From Streptomyces sp. Ru62 (GTDB lineage Bacteria; Actinomycetota; Actinomycetes; Streptomycetales; Streptomycetaceae): a DNA stretch of 64,000 bases. The stretch's first letter is position 1; each line of letters opens with the position of its first letter. Below the pieces are notes generated by a model. It worked only from the letters and a program-made list of their open reading frames with translations. It did no database searches and had not been told where the DNA came from. The stretch is from positions 454,129 through 518,128 of the forward strand of contig NZ_PQSU01000001.1 in the NCBI RefSeq assembly GCF_002920615.1, in the 5' to 3' direction. Both the position numbers and the translations under genes were made by a program. Positions 18,887-27,174 of this stretch are shown piece after piece.

Positions 18887-19390
18887 CTACGGCACGCGCT
18901 GCTTGGGGGTCCGCTTCGTCGACTCCCGCTCCAGGACCGGTTCCGCGCTCACCACGGTCTCCCGGGCGGGCAGCGCCCGGAACACCCAGGTGCGGTACGA
19001 CCAGAACCGGAACAGGGTCGCGACGCCGATGCCGACGAACTTAAAGACGTTGCTCTGCAGCGGGCTGTCCCAGCCGAAGCCGTAGGTCGCCAGGTACAGC
19101 ACGCCGTTCTCGATCACCAGGCCGATCGCGCTGAACAGCAGGAACAGCGTGAGTTCCTTGGTGCGCCCGCTCTTGTCGCGGTCCCGGTACGTCCAGTAAC
19201 GGAAGCCGACGTAGTTGAAGACGATGGCCACGACGGTCGCGATGATGCTGGCCCGCACCACCGGCAGGTCGGAGACGTGCCGGACCAGGTTGAACACACC
19301 GAGATTGACGAGGACGCCGGCGCCGCCCACGGCACCGAACTTGGCCACCTCGCGGACGAGCCGTTGCAGCCCCGAGGAACGAGGTTCCAT
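18887..19390 (-). CDS. GtrA-like membrane protein
   Basis: A 167-residue protein with four predicted membrane helices (~18-40, ~47-66, ~84-104, ~115-135), the usual size and topology of GtrA/DPMS3 proteins. These are thought to help flip or stabilise polyprenyl-linked sugars for cell-surface polysaccharides. M. tuberculosis has a GtrA protein (Rv3277) beside purK, as here. I chose ATG 19390, which has GGGAG upstream; an ATG at 19432 has no ribosome binding site. It converges with draK, 16 nt between stops. Confidence 0.83.
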   Translation of the reverse strand: MEPRSSGLQRLVREVAKFGAVGGAGVLVNLGVFNLVRHVSDLPVVRASIIATVVAIVFNYVGFRYWTYRDRDKSGRTKELTLFLLFSAIGLVIENGVLYLATYGFGWDSPLQSNVFKFVGIGVATLFRFWSYRTWVFRALPARETVVSAEPVLERESTKRTPKQRVP

Positions 19391-19572
19391 GGCTGTGCAG
19401 CTCCCGTCGGTAGGTTTCCTCAACCCCGCCATGCTAGCCGGGCGGGCCCGCCCGTGCCCGTGGACCGGGCCACGCCGTGGAAACAGGTCGGAAAGAGGCG
19501 GGGAAGCACCGGGTAAGAGTCTGTGAGAGGGACGCGATCCGACAGCGTCCGCGTGGCCGATACGCTAGGGGT

Positions 19573-20712
19573 GTGACGTTCCCGGTAGTCGGCATGGTCG
19601 GCGGGGGGCAGCTCGCGCGTATGACGCACGAGGCGGGCATCCCGTTGGGCATCAGGTTCAAGCTTCTCAGTGACACTCCTCAGGATTCCGCGGCGCAGGT
19701 CGTGAGCGACGTCGTGATCGGCGACTATCGCGACCTCGACACGCTCCGCGAGTTCGCGCGCGGTTGCGACGTGATCACCTTCGACCACGAGCACGTGCCC
19801 ACCGAGCACCTGCGTGCCCTGGAGGCGGACGGCATCCCCGTGCGCCCGGGGCCGGACGCGCTGGTGCACGCCCAGGACAAGGGGGTGATGCGTGCGAAGC
19901 TCGACGCGATCGGCATCCCCTGCCCGCGGCACCGGATCGTGAGCGATCCTCAGGACGTCGTCCGGTTCGCCGAGGAGGGCGACGGCTTCCCGGTCGTCCT
20001 CAAGACGGTCCGCGGCGGCTACGACGGCAAGGGCGTGTGGGTCGTGGACAGCGCCGAGGAGGCGGCCGAGCCGTTCCGCGCCGGCGTGCCCGTCCTCGCC
20101 GAGGAGAAGGTCGACTACGTCCGCGAGCTGGCCGCCAACGTCGTGCGCTCCCCGCACGGCCAGGCCGTCGCCTACCCGGTGGTGGAGTCGCAGCAGGTCA
20201 ACGGCGTCTGCGACACGGTCATAGCCCCCGCGCCGGACCTGGAGGAGGACCTGGCGCTGCACGCCGAGCAGCTGGCGCTGACCATCGCCAAGGAGCTCGG
20301 CGTCGTCGGGCACCTCGCCGTCGAGCTGTTCCAGACCCGCGACGGCCGCATCCTCGTCAACGAACTGGCGATGCGCCCGCACAACTCCGGCCACTGGAGC
20401 ATGGACGGCGCGATCACCTCGCAGTTCGCCAACCACGTCCGCGCGGTCCTGGACCTGCCGCTGGGCGACCCGCGCCCGCGCGCCAAGTGGACCGTGATGG
20501 TCAACGTCCTGGGTGGCGACTTCCCGGACATGTACTCCGCGTACTTGCACTGCATGGCCCGTGACCCCAAGCTCAAGATCCACATGTACGGCAAGGACGT
20601 GAAGCCGGGCCGCAAGGTCGGACACGTCAACACCTACGGCGACGACCTGGACGACGTGCTGGAGCGCGCCCGTCACGCAGCCGGCTACCTGAGAGGCACC
20701 ATCACCGAATGA
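19573..20712 (+). CDS. purK: N5-carboxyaminoimidazole ribonucleotide synthase
   Basis: The ATP-grasp enzyme that carboxylates AIR with bicarbonate and ATP in purine synthesis. 379 residues, normal length. The N-terminal [15 protein letters not shown] loop and ATP-grasp pieces ([11 protein letters not shown] near 140, ELFQTRDG near 253, [17 protein letters not shown] near 263) are clear. It begins with GTG 19573; TACGCT at 19561-19566 is 6 nt upstream and there is no ribosome binding site, so the transcript is probably leaderless. It overlaps purE by 4 nt, giving a purK-purE operon. Confidence 0.96.
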   Translation: MTFPVVGMVGGGQLARMTHEAGIPLGIRFKLLSDTPQDSAAQVVSDVVIGDYRDLDTLREFARGCDVITFDHEHVPTEHLRALEADGIPVRPGPDALVHAQDKGVMRAKLDAIGIPCPRHRIVSDPQDVVRFAEEGDGFPVVLKTVRGGYDGKGVWVVDSAEEAAEPFRAGVPVLAEEKVDYVRELAANVVRSPHGQAVAYPVVESQQVNGVCDTVIAPAPDLEEDLALHAEQLALTIAKELGVVGHLAVELFQTRDGRILVNELAMRPHNSGHWSMDGAITSQFANHVRAVLDLPLGDPRPRAKWTVMVNVLGGDFPDMYSAYLHCMARDPKLKIHMYGKDVKPGRKVGHVNTYGDDLDDVLERARHAAGYLRGTITE

Positions 20713-21233
20713 GCCCCGTTGTTGGCATCGTCATGGGGTCGGACTCCGACTGGCCCGTCATGGAAGCCGCCGCCAAGGCCCTGGACGAGTTCGAGATCGC
20801 CTACGAGGTCGACGTCGTCTCCGCGCACCGCATGCCCCGCGAGATGATCACGTACGGCGAGCAGGCCGCCGACCGCGGCCTGAAGGTGATCATCGCGGGT
20901 GCCGGCGGCGCCGCCCACCTGCCCGGCATGCTCGCCTCCGTGACCCCGCTGCCGGTCATCGGTGTGCCCGTGCCGCTGAAGTACCTGGACGGCATGGACT
21001 CCCTGCTCTCCATCGTGCAGATGCCGGCCGGTGTCCCCGTCGCCACGGTCTCCGTCGCCGGTGCCCGCAACGCCGGTCTCCTCGCCGCCCGCATCCTGGC
21101 CGCGCACGACGAGGACCTGCTGCACCGGATGCGCGACTTCCAGCAGGACCTCAACGACCAGGCCACCGAGAAGGGCAAGCGGCTGCGCTCCAAGGTCGAG
21201 GGCGCGGGCAGCGGCTTCGGCTTCGGGAAGTGA
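20709..21233 (+). CDS. purE: N5-CAIR mutase
   Basis: A 174-residue class I PurE that converts N5-CAIR to CAIR. The family signature [19 protein letters not shown] lies at ~8-26, and the catalytic His is in SAHRMPREM at ~44-52. The ATG overlaps the purK stop (ATGA). Its own stop overlaps the dipeptidase start by 4 nt, so the dipeptidase belongs to the same transcript. Confidence 0.96.
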   Translation: MSPVVGIVMGSDSDWPVMEAAAKALDEFEIAYEVDVVSAHRMPREMITYGEQAADRGLKVIIAGAGGAAHLPGMLASVTPLPVIGVPVPLKYLDGMDSLLSIVQMPAGVPVATVSVAGARNAGLLAARILAAHDEDLLHRMRDFQQDLNDQATEKGKRLRSKVEGAGSGFGFGK

Positions 21234-22432
21234 CCGCCGTGGCCGCCCTGGACGAAGCCCACGCGCTGCTGCGCGAGTTCCCCGTGGTCGACGGGCACAA
21301 CGACCTGCCCTGGGCGCTGCGCGAGCAGGCCGGCTACGACCTGGACGCCCTGGACATCGCCGGTGACCGGCGCGAGCGGCTGCACACCGACCTGCCGCGG
21401 CTGCGCGCGGGCGGGGTCGGCGCCCAGTACTGGTCGGTGTACGTGCCCTGCGAGCAGCCGGACCCGGTCGCGGCGACGCTGGAGCAGATCGACTGCGTCC
21501 GGCGGCTGCTGGACCGCTACCCGGCGGATCTGGCGCCCGCGCTGACCGCCGCCGACATGGAGGCGGCGCGCGGCCAGGGCCGTATCGCCTCGCTCATGGG
21601 CGCCGAGGGCGGACACTCCATCGCCAACTCGCTCGGCACCCTGCGCGGCCTGTACGCGCTCGGCGTGCGCTACATGACGCTCACCCACAACGACAACGTG
21701 GACTGGGCCGACTCCGCGACCGACGAGCCGCGCGTGGGCGGGCTGTCCGCCTTCGGCCGCGAGGTCGTGGCGGAGATGAACCGCCTCGGCATGCTCGTCG
21801 ACCTCTCCCATGTGGCGGCGACGACGATGCGGGACGCGCTGGACGCCACCTCAGCGCCGGTGATCTTCTCCCACTCGTCCTCCCGCGCGGTGTGCGACCA
21901 CCCCCGCAACATCCCCGACGACGTCCTGGAACGCCTGCCCGCCAACGGCGGCGTGGCGATGGTGACGTTCGTGCCCAAGTTCGTGCTCCAGGCCGCCGTC
22001 GACTGGACGGCCGCGGCCGACGAGAACCTGCGCGCCCACGGCCTGCACCACCTGGACACCAATCCCGAGGCGATGAAGATCCACCGGGCCTTCGAGGAGC
22101 GCAACCCGCGCCCCGTCGCCACGGTGTCCACGGTCGCCGACCACCTGGACCACATGCGCGAGGTCGCCGGCATCGACCACCTGGGCATCGGCGGCGACTA
22201 CGACGGCACCGCGTTCACCCCGGACGGCCTGAACGACGTCTCCGGCTACCCGAACCTGCTCGCCGAACTGCTGGACCGTGGCTGGTCCAAGGCCGACCTG
22301 GCCAAGCTGACCTGGCAGAACGCGGTGCGTGTGCTCGGCGCGGCGGAGGACGTCGCCCGGGACCTCCAGGCCACCCGCGCGCCGTCCCTCGCCACGATCG
22401 GGTCGCTGGACGGCACGCGCGGCGAGAACTGA
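21230..22432 (+). CDS. M19 membrane-dipeptidase-family hydrolase
   Basis: A 400-residue binuclear zinc amidohydrolase related to renal dipeptidase. Metal ligands are visible in DGHNDLPW near residue 22, GAEGGHS near 124, DLSHV near 190 and FSHSSSR near 213. The S. coelicolor orthologue in this position, Sco3058, has been characterised as a dipeptidase for L-D-type dipeptides. There is no signal peptide, so it acts in the cytoplasm despite the family name. GTG 21230 overlaps the purE stop. Coupling to purine synthesis has no obvious metabolic reason. Confidence 0.92.
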   Translation: MTAVAALDEAHALLREFPVVDGHNDLPWALREQAGYDLDALDIAGDRRERLHTDLPRLRAGGVGAQYWSVYVPCEQPDPVAATLEQIDCVRRLLDRYPADLAPALTAADMEAARGQGRIASLMGAEGGHSIANSLGTLRGLYALGVRYMTLTHNDNVDWADSATDEPRVGGLSAFGREVVAEMNRLGMLVDLSHVAATTMRDALDATSAPVIFSHSSSRAVCDHPRNIPDDVLERLPANGGVAMVTFVPKFVLQAAVDWTAAADENLRAHGLHHLDTNPEAMKIHRAFEERNPRPVATVSTVADHLDHMREVAGIDHLGIGGDYDGTAFTPDGLNDVSGYPNLLAELLDRGWSKADLAKLTWQNAVRVLGAAEDVARDLQATRAPSLATIGSLDGTRGEN

Positions 22433-22445
22433 CCGGAGTACGCCC

Positions 22446-22479
22446 CGCCCGGCGACGGCCGGGATCACCGGGCCGGGCG
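22446..22479. terminator. Hairpin between dipeptidase and glyoxalase genes
   Basis: Perfect 8-bp arms CGCCCGGC / GCCGGGCG with an 18-nt loop that can itself fold, placed between two convergent stops (22432 and 22491). Confidence 0.55.
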
Positions 22480-22490
22480 TCCCCGGAGCG

Positions 22491-22883
22491 TCACGACCGC
22501 TCGATCCGGCACAGGCAGAACGGGTGCCCGGCCGGGTCGGCGTACACCTGGAAGTCCTTCGTCTCGCGGTCCTCCAGGTCCAGCGGGCGGGCGCCGAGCG
22601 CCAGCACCCGCTCGTGCGCCGCGTCGAGGTCCGCCCAGGTCGGACCCGCGTCGAAGTCGAGGTGGAGCTGCTGGCCGTTGCGGTCCGCGCGCGGCCACTC
22701 CGGCGGGGTGTGTCCCTCGGCCCGCTGGAAGGCGATCCGTGGCCCGTCCGGCACCTGGAGCACGACCCAGTCGTCGTCCTCCGGCTGCGGCGTCCCCCCG
22801 GCCACCGCAGCGTAGAACGCGGCCAGCGCGTGCGGATCGGGGCAGTCGAGCACGACGTTGCGGAAACGGGCCACGGACGCCAT
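22491..22883 (-). CDS. Glyoxalase-fold (VOC) protein 1
   Basis: A 130-residue single-domain vicinal-oxygen-chelate fold protein. Conserved pieces are VVLDCPDPHALAAFYA at the N-terminus, HLDFD near residue 74, and YADPAGHPFCL at the C-terminus. It probably acts as a homodimer; substrates of this subgroup are unknown. It follows a paralogue by 20 nt in the same operon, and the two share the same architecture throughout, which suggests a tandem duplication. The ATG has a strong GAAGGAGG upstream. Confidence 0.85.
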   Translation of the reverse strand: MASVARFRNVVLDCPDPHALAAFYAAVAGGTPQPEDDDWVVLQVPDGPRIAFQRAEGHTPPEWPRADRNGQQLHLDFDAGPTWADLDAAHERVLALGARPLDLEDRETKDFQVYADPAGHPFCLCRIERS

Positions 22884-22903
22884 GGGTCCTCCTTCGGGAC
22901 GGG

Positions 22904-23272
22904 TCAGCAGGCGCAGAGACAGAACGGGTGCCCCGCGGGGTCCGCGTAGACACGGAAGGTCCGCTCGCGGTCCTGTGTGTCCAGCGGCTTGGCACCCAGC
23001 TCCAGCACGCCCTTCTCCGCCGCGTCGAGGTCCTCCACCACCAGGTCCAGGTGGAACTGCTGCGACCGGTCCGCCGCGGGCCACTCCGGTGGCACGAACC
23101 CCTCCGCCCGCTGGAAGGCCAGCGCCGTCCCGCCGGGCACCTTCAGGTCCACCCACGCGCTGTCCTCGGGGTTCTCCTCCACCGTGCCGCCCAGCACACC
23201 GGCGTAGAAACCGGCCAGCGCGCGGGGGTCGGGACAGTCCAGGACGACGACGCCGAGCTTGGCGAGAGCCAT
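22904..23272 (-). CDS. Glyoxalase-fold (VOC) protein 2
   Basis: 122 residues, paralogous to the next gene down: LDCPDPRALAGFYAG at the N-terminus, HLDLV near 74 and YADPAGHPFCLC at the C-terminus. It is first in the two-gene operon and divergent from the CGNR-type regulator gene, with 94 nt between starts. That arrangement suggests the regulator controls it. GAGGAGG sits just before ATG 23272. Alternative in-frame upstream starts run into the promoter and are unlikely. Confidence 0.85.
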   Translation of the reverse strand: MALAKLGVVVLDCPDPRALAGFYAGVLGGTVEENPEDSAWVDLKVPGGTALAFQRAEGFVPPEWPAADRSQQFHLDLVVEDLDAAEKGVLELGAKPLDTQDRERTFRVYADPAGHPFCLCAC

Positions 23273-23297
23273 GACTACCTCCTCGTAGCGTTGCAGC

Positions 23298-23366
23298 GTT
23301 ACCTGTGGAGACGAGTAACCGGTAACCGTTACTGCATGCTCCCGCATAGGGGGTAACGTCGCAAGC
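23298..23366. promoter_or_regulatory. GTAAC-repeat operator and leaderless promoter of the CGNR gene
   Basis: Five GTAAC/GTTAC pentamers occur in 60 nt: 23298-23302, 23315-23319, 23322-23326, 23328-23332 and 23353-23357. 23322-23332 is a perfect GTAAC-N-GTTAC palindrome over the expected -35 position. The -10 box TAACGT (23354-23359) is 7 nt before the ATG at 23367, so the CGNR mRNA should be leaderless. Binding by the CGNR protein itself is inference. Confidence 0.5.
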
Positions 23367-23873
23367 ATGAGCGAGAGATCGGCTGCTCCCGGCGGCCTGG
23401 CCCTGATCGAGTGCCTGGTCAACACCCTGGACATCGAGTCGGGCAGGGACGGGCTGGACACGCCGGAGGGCCGCGCACGCCTCGGCGTCACGGAGGGCGG
23501 GCTGGCCGACGCCCGGGAGCTGCGCGAGTCGCTGCGGGCCGCGCTGCTCGCGCACGCCGGACATCCGCCGCACCGCCCGGTGACCCCGCTGGGCACCCTG
23601 CTGGCACGGGCCCCGCTGTACGTCGCCGTCGACGACCACGACGGCTCGGCCCGCCTCGCCCCGGCCGACGCGGACCCGCTGCTGTCCCGGGTCGCCGCCG
23701 CCGTCGCCGAGGCGCTCGTCGCGGGCACCTGGACCCGGCTCAAGGCGTGCGAGGCCGACACCTGCCACTGGGCGTACTACGACCGCAGCCCCGCCGGGCG
23801 CGGGCGCTGGTGCTCGATGCAGGTGTGCGGGGCCCGCGCGAAGATGCGCCGCTACCGGGCGAAGGGCGCGTGA
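23367..23873 (+). CDS. CGNR zinc-finger (ABATE-type) regulator
   Basis: 168 residues. The N-terminal ~110 residues match the ABATE stress-sensor domain pattern (LIECLVNTLD, then ARELRESLRAAL). The C-terminal ~45 residues are a CGNR-type zinc finger: CEADTCHWAYYDRSPAGRGRW followed by CSMQVCGARAK, giving Cys-x4-Cys and Cys-x4-Cys pairs. This family is believed to be made of DNA-binding regulators. It is divergent from the two glyoxalase-fold genes across a region full of GTAAC repeats and is most simply their regulator and its own. The ligand is unknown. Confidence 0.82.
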   Translation: MSERSAAPGGLALIECLVNTLDIESGRDGLDTPEGRARLGVTEGGLADARELRESLRAALLAHAGHPPHRPVTPLGTLLARAPLYVAVDDHDGSARLAPADADPLLSRVAAAVAEALVAGTWTRLKACEADTCHWAYYDRSPAGRGRWCSMQVCGARAKMRRYRAKGA

Positions 23874-23903
23874 GCGGCGACGGTTTGGTGCAGAATGCGG
23901 ACA

Positions 23904-23944
23904 GACGCCGGTTCGGCCGACTGAGCCTCGGCCGAACCGGCGTC
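23904..23944. terminator. Bidirectional terminator between CGNR and UDP-glucose dehydrogenase genes
   Basis: A perfect 15-bp stem (GACGCCGGTTCGGCC / GGCCGAACCGGCGTC) with an 11-nt loop lies between convergent stops at 23873 and 23967. Confidence 0.88.
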
Positions 23945-23966
23945 GCCATGAGCACGCCGTGGTGCC

Positions 23967-25310
23967 CTACGCCTTGGGACGGCCCATCGCGCGGTACGTC
24001 CAGCCGGCCCGGCGCCACAGCTCCGGGTCGAGGGTGTTGCGGCCGTCGAGGATCACCCGGGCCGCCGCGGCCTCGCCGAGCGCCACCGGGTCCAGCTCGC
24101 GGAACTCCCGCCACTCGGTCAGGTGCAGCACGACGTCCGCGCCCCGGGCCGCCTCCAGTGCGGAACCGGCGTAGCCCAGGGTCGGGAAGACCTTGCGGGC
24201 GTTCTCCATGCCCTTCGGGTCGTACACGGTCACCTGACCGCCCTGGAGGTGGATCTGGCCGGCCACGTTCAGCGCGGGCGAGTCGCGGACATCGTCCGAG
24301 TCCGGCTTGAAGGTGGCGCCGAGCACCGCGACCCGCTTGCCGAGGAAGGACCCGCCGCCGAGCGCCTCCCGGGTCATCTCCACCATCTGGCCGCGCCGGC
24401 GCATGTTGATGGAGTCGATCTCGCGCAGGAAGGTCAGCGCCTGGTCGGCGCCCAGCTCGCCCGCGCGGGCCATGAACGCCCGGATGTCCTTGGGCAGGCA
24501 GCCACCGCCGAAGCCGATGCCGGCGCGCAGGAACTTGCGGCCGATCCGGTCGTCGTGGCCGATGGCCTCCGCGAGCTTCGCCACGTCACCGCCGGCGGCC
24601 TCGCACACCTCCGCCATCGCGTTGATGAAGGAGATCTTGGTCGCCAGGAAGGAGTTCGCGGCCGTCTTCACCAGCTCGGCGGTCGGGAAGTCGGTGACCA
24701 CGAACGGCGTGCCCTCGCCGACCGGGCCGGCGTACACCTCGCGCAGCAGCTTCTCCGCACGCTCGCTGCGCACACCGACGACGATCCGGTCCGGGTGCAG
24801 GGTGTCCTGGACGGCGAACCCCTCGCGCAGGAACTCCGGGTTCCAGGCCAGCTCGGCGTCGCCGCCCGCCGGGGCGTGCTCGGCCAGGTAGCCGGCCAGC
24901 CGGTCGGCGGAGCCCACCGGCACGGTCGACTTGCCGACGACCAGGGCGGGGCCGTGCAGGTGCGGGGCGAGCGAGGCGACGGCGGAGTCGACGTAACTCA
25001 TGTCGCAGGCGTACTCGCCGTGCTTCTGCGGGGTGTTCACGCACACGAAGTGCACATCGCCGAAGGCGCCGACCTCGGCCCAGTCCGTGGTGAAGCGCAG
25101 CCGCCCGGTGGACCCCTCGATCCCGGCCACGTGCCGGCGCAGCAGCTCCTGGAGCCCCGGCTCGTACATCGGGGTCTCGCCGCGCTCCAGCATGGCGATC
25201 TTCTCGGGTACGACGTCCAGCCCCAGCACCTCGAAGCCCAGTTCGGCCATGGCGGCGGCGTGCGTGGCGCCGAGGTAGCCGGTGCCGATCACGGTGATCT
25301 TCAGGCTCAT
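23967..25310 (-). CDS. UDP-glucose 6-dehydrogenase family protein
   Basis: 447 residues. This family oxidises UDP-glucose (or a related UDP-sugar) to the uronic acid in two NAD-dependent steps. The N-terminal Rossmann motif is VIGTGYLGATHAAAMAELG; the catalytic cysteine is in GFGGGCLPKD near residue 265; the C-terminal domain has GATFKPDSDDVRDSP. ATG 25310 is preceded by GGAGCG. It probably supplies UDP-glucuronate for surface polysaccharide, in keeping with the LCP and glycosyltransferase genes nearby. Discrimination from UDP-ManNAc dehydrogenase is not certain. Confidence 0.88.
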   Translation of the reverse strand: MSLKITVIGTGYLGATHAAAMAELGFEVLGLDVVPEKIAMLERGETPMYEPGLQELLRRHVAGIEGSTGRLRFTTDWAEVGAFGDVHFVCVNTPQKHGEYACDMSYVDSAVASLAPHLHGPALVVGKSTVPVGSADRLAGYLAEHAPAGGDAELAWNPEFLREGFAVQDTLHPDRIVVGVRSERAEKLLREVYAGPVGEGTPFVVTDFPTAELVKTAANSFLATKISFINAMAEVCEAAGGDVAKLAEAIGHDDRIGRKFLRAGIGFGGGCLPKDIRAFMARAGELGADQALTFLREIDSINMRRRGQMVEMTREALGGGSFLGKRVAVLGATFKPDSDDVRDSPALNVAGQIHLQGGQVTVYDPKGMENARKVFPTLGYAGSALEAARGADVVLHLTEWREFRELDPVALGEAAAARVILDGRNTLDPELWRRAGWTYRAMGRPKA

Positions 25311-25446
25311 GGGGTGCGCTCCAGCTCCGGTCCGTCGGTCCTGCTCGGTCGTGCGGTGCCTGAGCATAGTCGGGCCGTCCGGCGGGCAATTTTCCCGCTG
25401 TCACCAAGCTCACGTAGGCGGGTTCACACGGGGGCTCTAAAATTCA

Positions 25447-25462
25447 GTTACTTAACGGTAAT
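25447..25462 (+). promoter_or_regulatory. Possible MtrA/GlnR-type direct-repeat site
   Basis: GTTAC-N6-GTAAT occurs 40 nt before the acyl-CoA dehydrogenase start, in a short AT-rich stretch. OmpR-family regulators MtrA and GlnR bind 5-nt half sites spaced by 6 nt. This is one pair of half sites, so the call is weak. Confidence 0.25.
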
Positions 25463-25501
25463 TAGCGTCAGTATCACTGCGTCTTTGGAGCGTGAGAGAC
25501 C

Positions 25502-26659
25502 GTGGCCGGATCGGCTGACTTCGACCTGTACCGCCCGTCCGAGGAGCACGACATGCTCCGGGACGCCGTCCGCGCCCTGGTCGAGGCGAAGATCGCGCCG
25601 TACGCCGCGGCGGTGGACGAGGAGGCCCGCTTCCCGCAGGAGGCCCTCGACGCCCTGGTCGCCAACGACCTGCACGCCGTGCACGTCCCCGAGGAGTACG
25701 GCGGCGCCGGCGCCGACGCGCTCGCCACGGTCATCGTGATCGAGGAGGTGGCCCGCGCCTGCGTCTCCTCCTCCCTCATCCCCGCCGTGAACAAGCTGGG
25801 CTCGCTCCCGGTGATCCTCTCCGGCGGCGAGGAGCTGAAGAAGAAGTACCTGACGCCACTCGCCAAGGGCGACGCCATGTTCTCGTACTGCCTCTCCGAG
25901 CCGGAGGCCGGCTCCGACGCGGCCGGCATGAAGACCAAGGCGGTCCGCGACGGCGACCACTGGGTGCTCAACGGCGTGAAGCGCTGGATCACCAACGCGG
26001 GCGTCTCCGAGTACTACACGGTGATGGCCGTGACGGACCCCTCGAAGCGCTCGAAGGGCATCTCCGCGTTCGTCGTGGAGAAGTCGGACGAGGGCGTCTC
26101 CTTCGGCGCCCCGGAGAAGAAGCTCGGCATCAAGGGCTCCCCGACCCGCGAGGTCTACTTCGACAACGTCCGCATCCCCGCCGACCGCATGATCGGCGAG
26201 GAGGGCACCGGCTTCATGACGGCCATGAAGACCCTGGACCACACCCGCATCACCATCGCGGCCCAGGCCCTCGGTGTCGCGCAGGGCGCCTTCGACTACG
26301 CCAAGGGCTACGTCCAGGAGCGCAAGCAGTTCGGCAAGCCGATCGCCGACTTCCAGGGCATCCAGTTCATGCTCGCCGACATGTCGATGAAGATCTCGGC
26401 GGCCCGCGCCCTCACCTACCAGGCCGCCGCCGCCTCGGAGCGCGGCGACGCCGACCTCACCTACCTGGGCGCCGCCGCCAAGTGCTTCGCCTCGGACGTC
26501 GCCATGGAGGTCACCACCGACGCCGTCCAGCTCCTCGGCGGCTACGGCTACACCCGTGACTACCCGGTGGAGCGCATGATGCGTGACGCCAAGATCACGC
26601 AGATTTATGAGGGCACGAACCAGGTCCAGCGCATCGTCATGGCCCGCAACCTGCCGTAA
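25502..26659 (+). CDS. Acyl-CoA dehydrogenase
   Basis: A 385-residue FAD flavoenzyme for alpha,beta-dehydrogenation of acyl-CoA. Features: the FAD-binding YCLSEPEAGSDAAGMKTKA near 130, KRWITNAG near 160, GIKGSPTREVYFDNVRIP near 215, RKQFGKPIADFQ near 279, and near the C-terminus QLLGGYGYTRDYPVER and the catalytic glutamate in IYEGTNQVQR. Gene order relative to purE, purK and GtrA matches M. tuberculosis fadE25 (Rv3274c), for which the physiological substrate is unclear. The start GTG 25502 has TTTGGAGCG upstream. Confidence 0.95.
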   Translation: MAGSADFDLYRPSEEHDMLRDAVRALVEAKIAPYAAAVDEEARFPQEALDALVANDLHAVHVPEEYGGAGADALATVIVIEEVARACVSSSLIPAVNKLGSLPVILSGGEELKKKYLTPLAKGDAMFSYCLSEPEAGSDAAGMKTKAVRDGDHWVLNGVKRWITNAGVSEYYTVMAVTDPSKRSKGISAFVVEKSDEGVSFGAPEKKLGIKGSPTREVYFDNVRIPADRMIGEEGTGFMTAMKTLDHTRITIAAQALGVAQGAFDYAKGYVQERKQFGKPIADFQGIQFMLADMSMKISAARALTYQAAAASERGDADLTYLGAAAKCFASDVAMEVTTDAVQLLGGYGYTRDYPVERMMRDAKITQIYEGTNQVQRIVMARNLP

Positions 26660-26744
26660 TCCGACATGCGGGACGTCGCTCCCCGGCGTAGGACGGAAGC
26701 ACACGGGGCCCGCCCCGGGTCCCGCCTGCCTCCGAGGAGGAGCC

Positions 26745-27113
26745 ATGACCCAGTCCCAGTCCGGAATGATGCCCGCCCTCACGCAGCAGATGCAGGACTG
26801 CATCGACGCCTGCATGAACTGCCACAACATCTGCGAGGAGGCCATGAGCTCCTGCATGCAGCAGGGCGGCCAGGCGCAGATGCAGATCATGCGCGCGCTC
26901 ATGGACTGCTCCGAGACGACCCGCATGTGCGCCGACATGATGATGCGGCGCTCGCCCATGGCGGGCGAGATGTGCGCCGTCTGCGCGCGGGCCTGTGACA
27001 TGTGCGCCGAGGCGTGCATGTCCATGCCCGACGACCAGATGATGATGCGCTGCGCCGAGGCGTGTCGTCGCTGCGCGGAGACCTGTCGGGCGATGGCGGG
27101 CGCCAGCATGTGA
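26745..27113 (+). CDS. Four-helix-bundle copper storage protein (Csp)
   Basis: 122 residues with 16 cysteines, arranged as repeated CxxxC, CxxC and related pairs along predicted helices (for example CIDACMNCHNIC at 19-30 and CAEACRRCAETC near the end). This is the pattern of cytosolic copper-storage proteins, which fill a four-helix bundle with Cu(I). No signal peptide is present, so it acts inside the cell, giving copper tolerance. It is also strikingly Met-rich. It follows the acyl-CoA dehydrogenase by 85 nt with its own strong GAGGAGGAG ribosome binding site. Confidence 0.9.
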   Translation: MTQSQSGMMPALTQQMQDCIDACMNCHNICEEAMSSCMQQGGQAQMQIMRALMDCSETTRMCADMMMRRSPMAGEMCAVCARACDMCAEACMSMPDDQMMMRCAEACRRCAETCRAMAGASM

Positions 27114-27129
27114 GCCCACCCCGGCACGG

Positions 27130-27157
27130 CCGAGGGCACCCCGCGGGGTGCCCTCGG
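27130..27157. terminator. Bidirectional terminator between csp and the first LCP gene
   Basis: A perfect 28-nt palindrome, CCGAGGGCACCCCG and its complement with no loop bases, between convergent stops at 27113 and 27175. Confidence 0.9.
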
Positions 27158-27174
27158 ACCGGTGCGTGACGGCG

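Noticed and set aside
22491..23272. One gene split by a frameshift into two glyoxalase-fold ORFs
   Set aside because: Each ORF is a full-length domain with its own strong ribosome binding site, so these are tandem paralogues.
23298..23357. GlnR box (5-nt half sites spaced by 6) in the CGNR promoter region
   Set aside because: Pentamer starts are 17, 7, 6 and 25 nt apart, not the 11-nt period needed.
27130..27157. Perfect palindrome as a regulatory operator
   Set aside because: It lies between two convergent stops, so a bidirectional terminator is the simpler reading.
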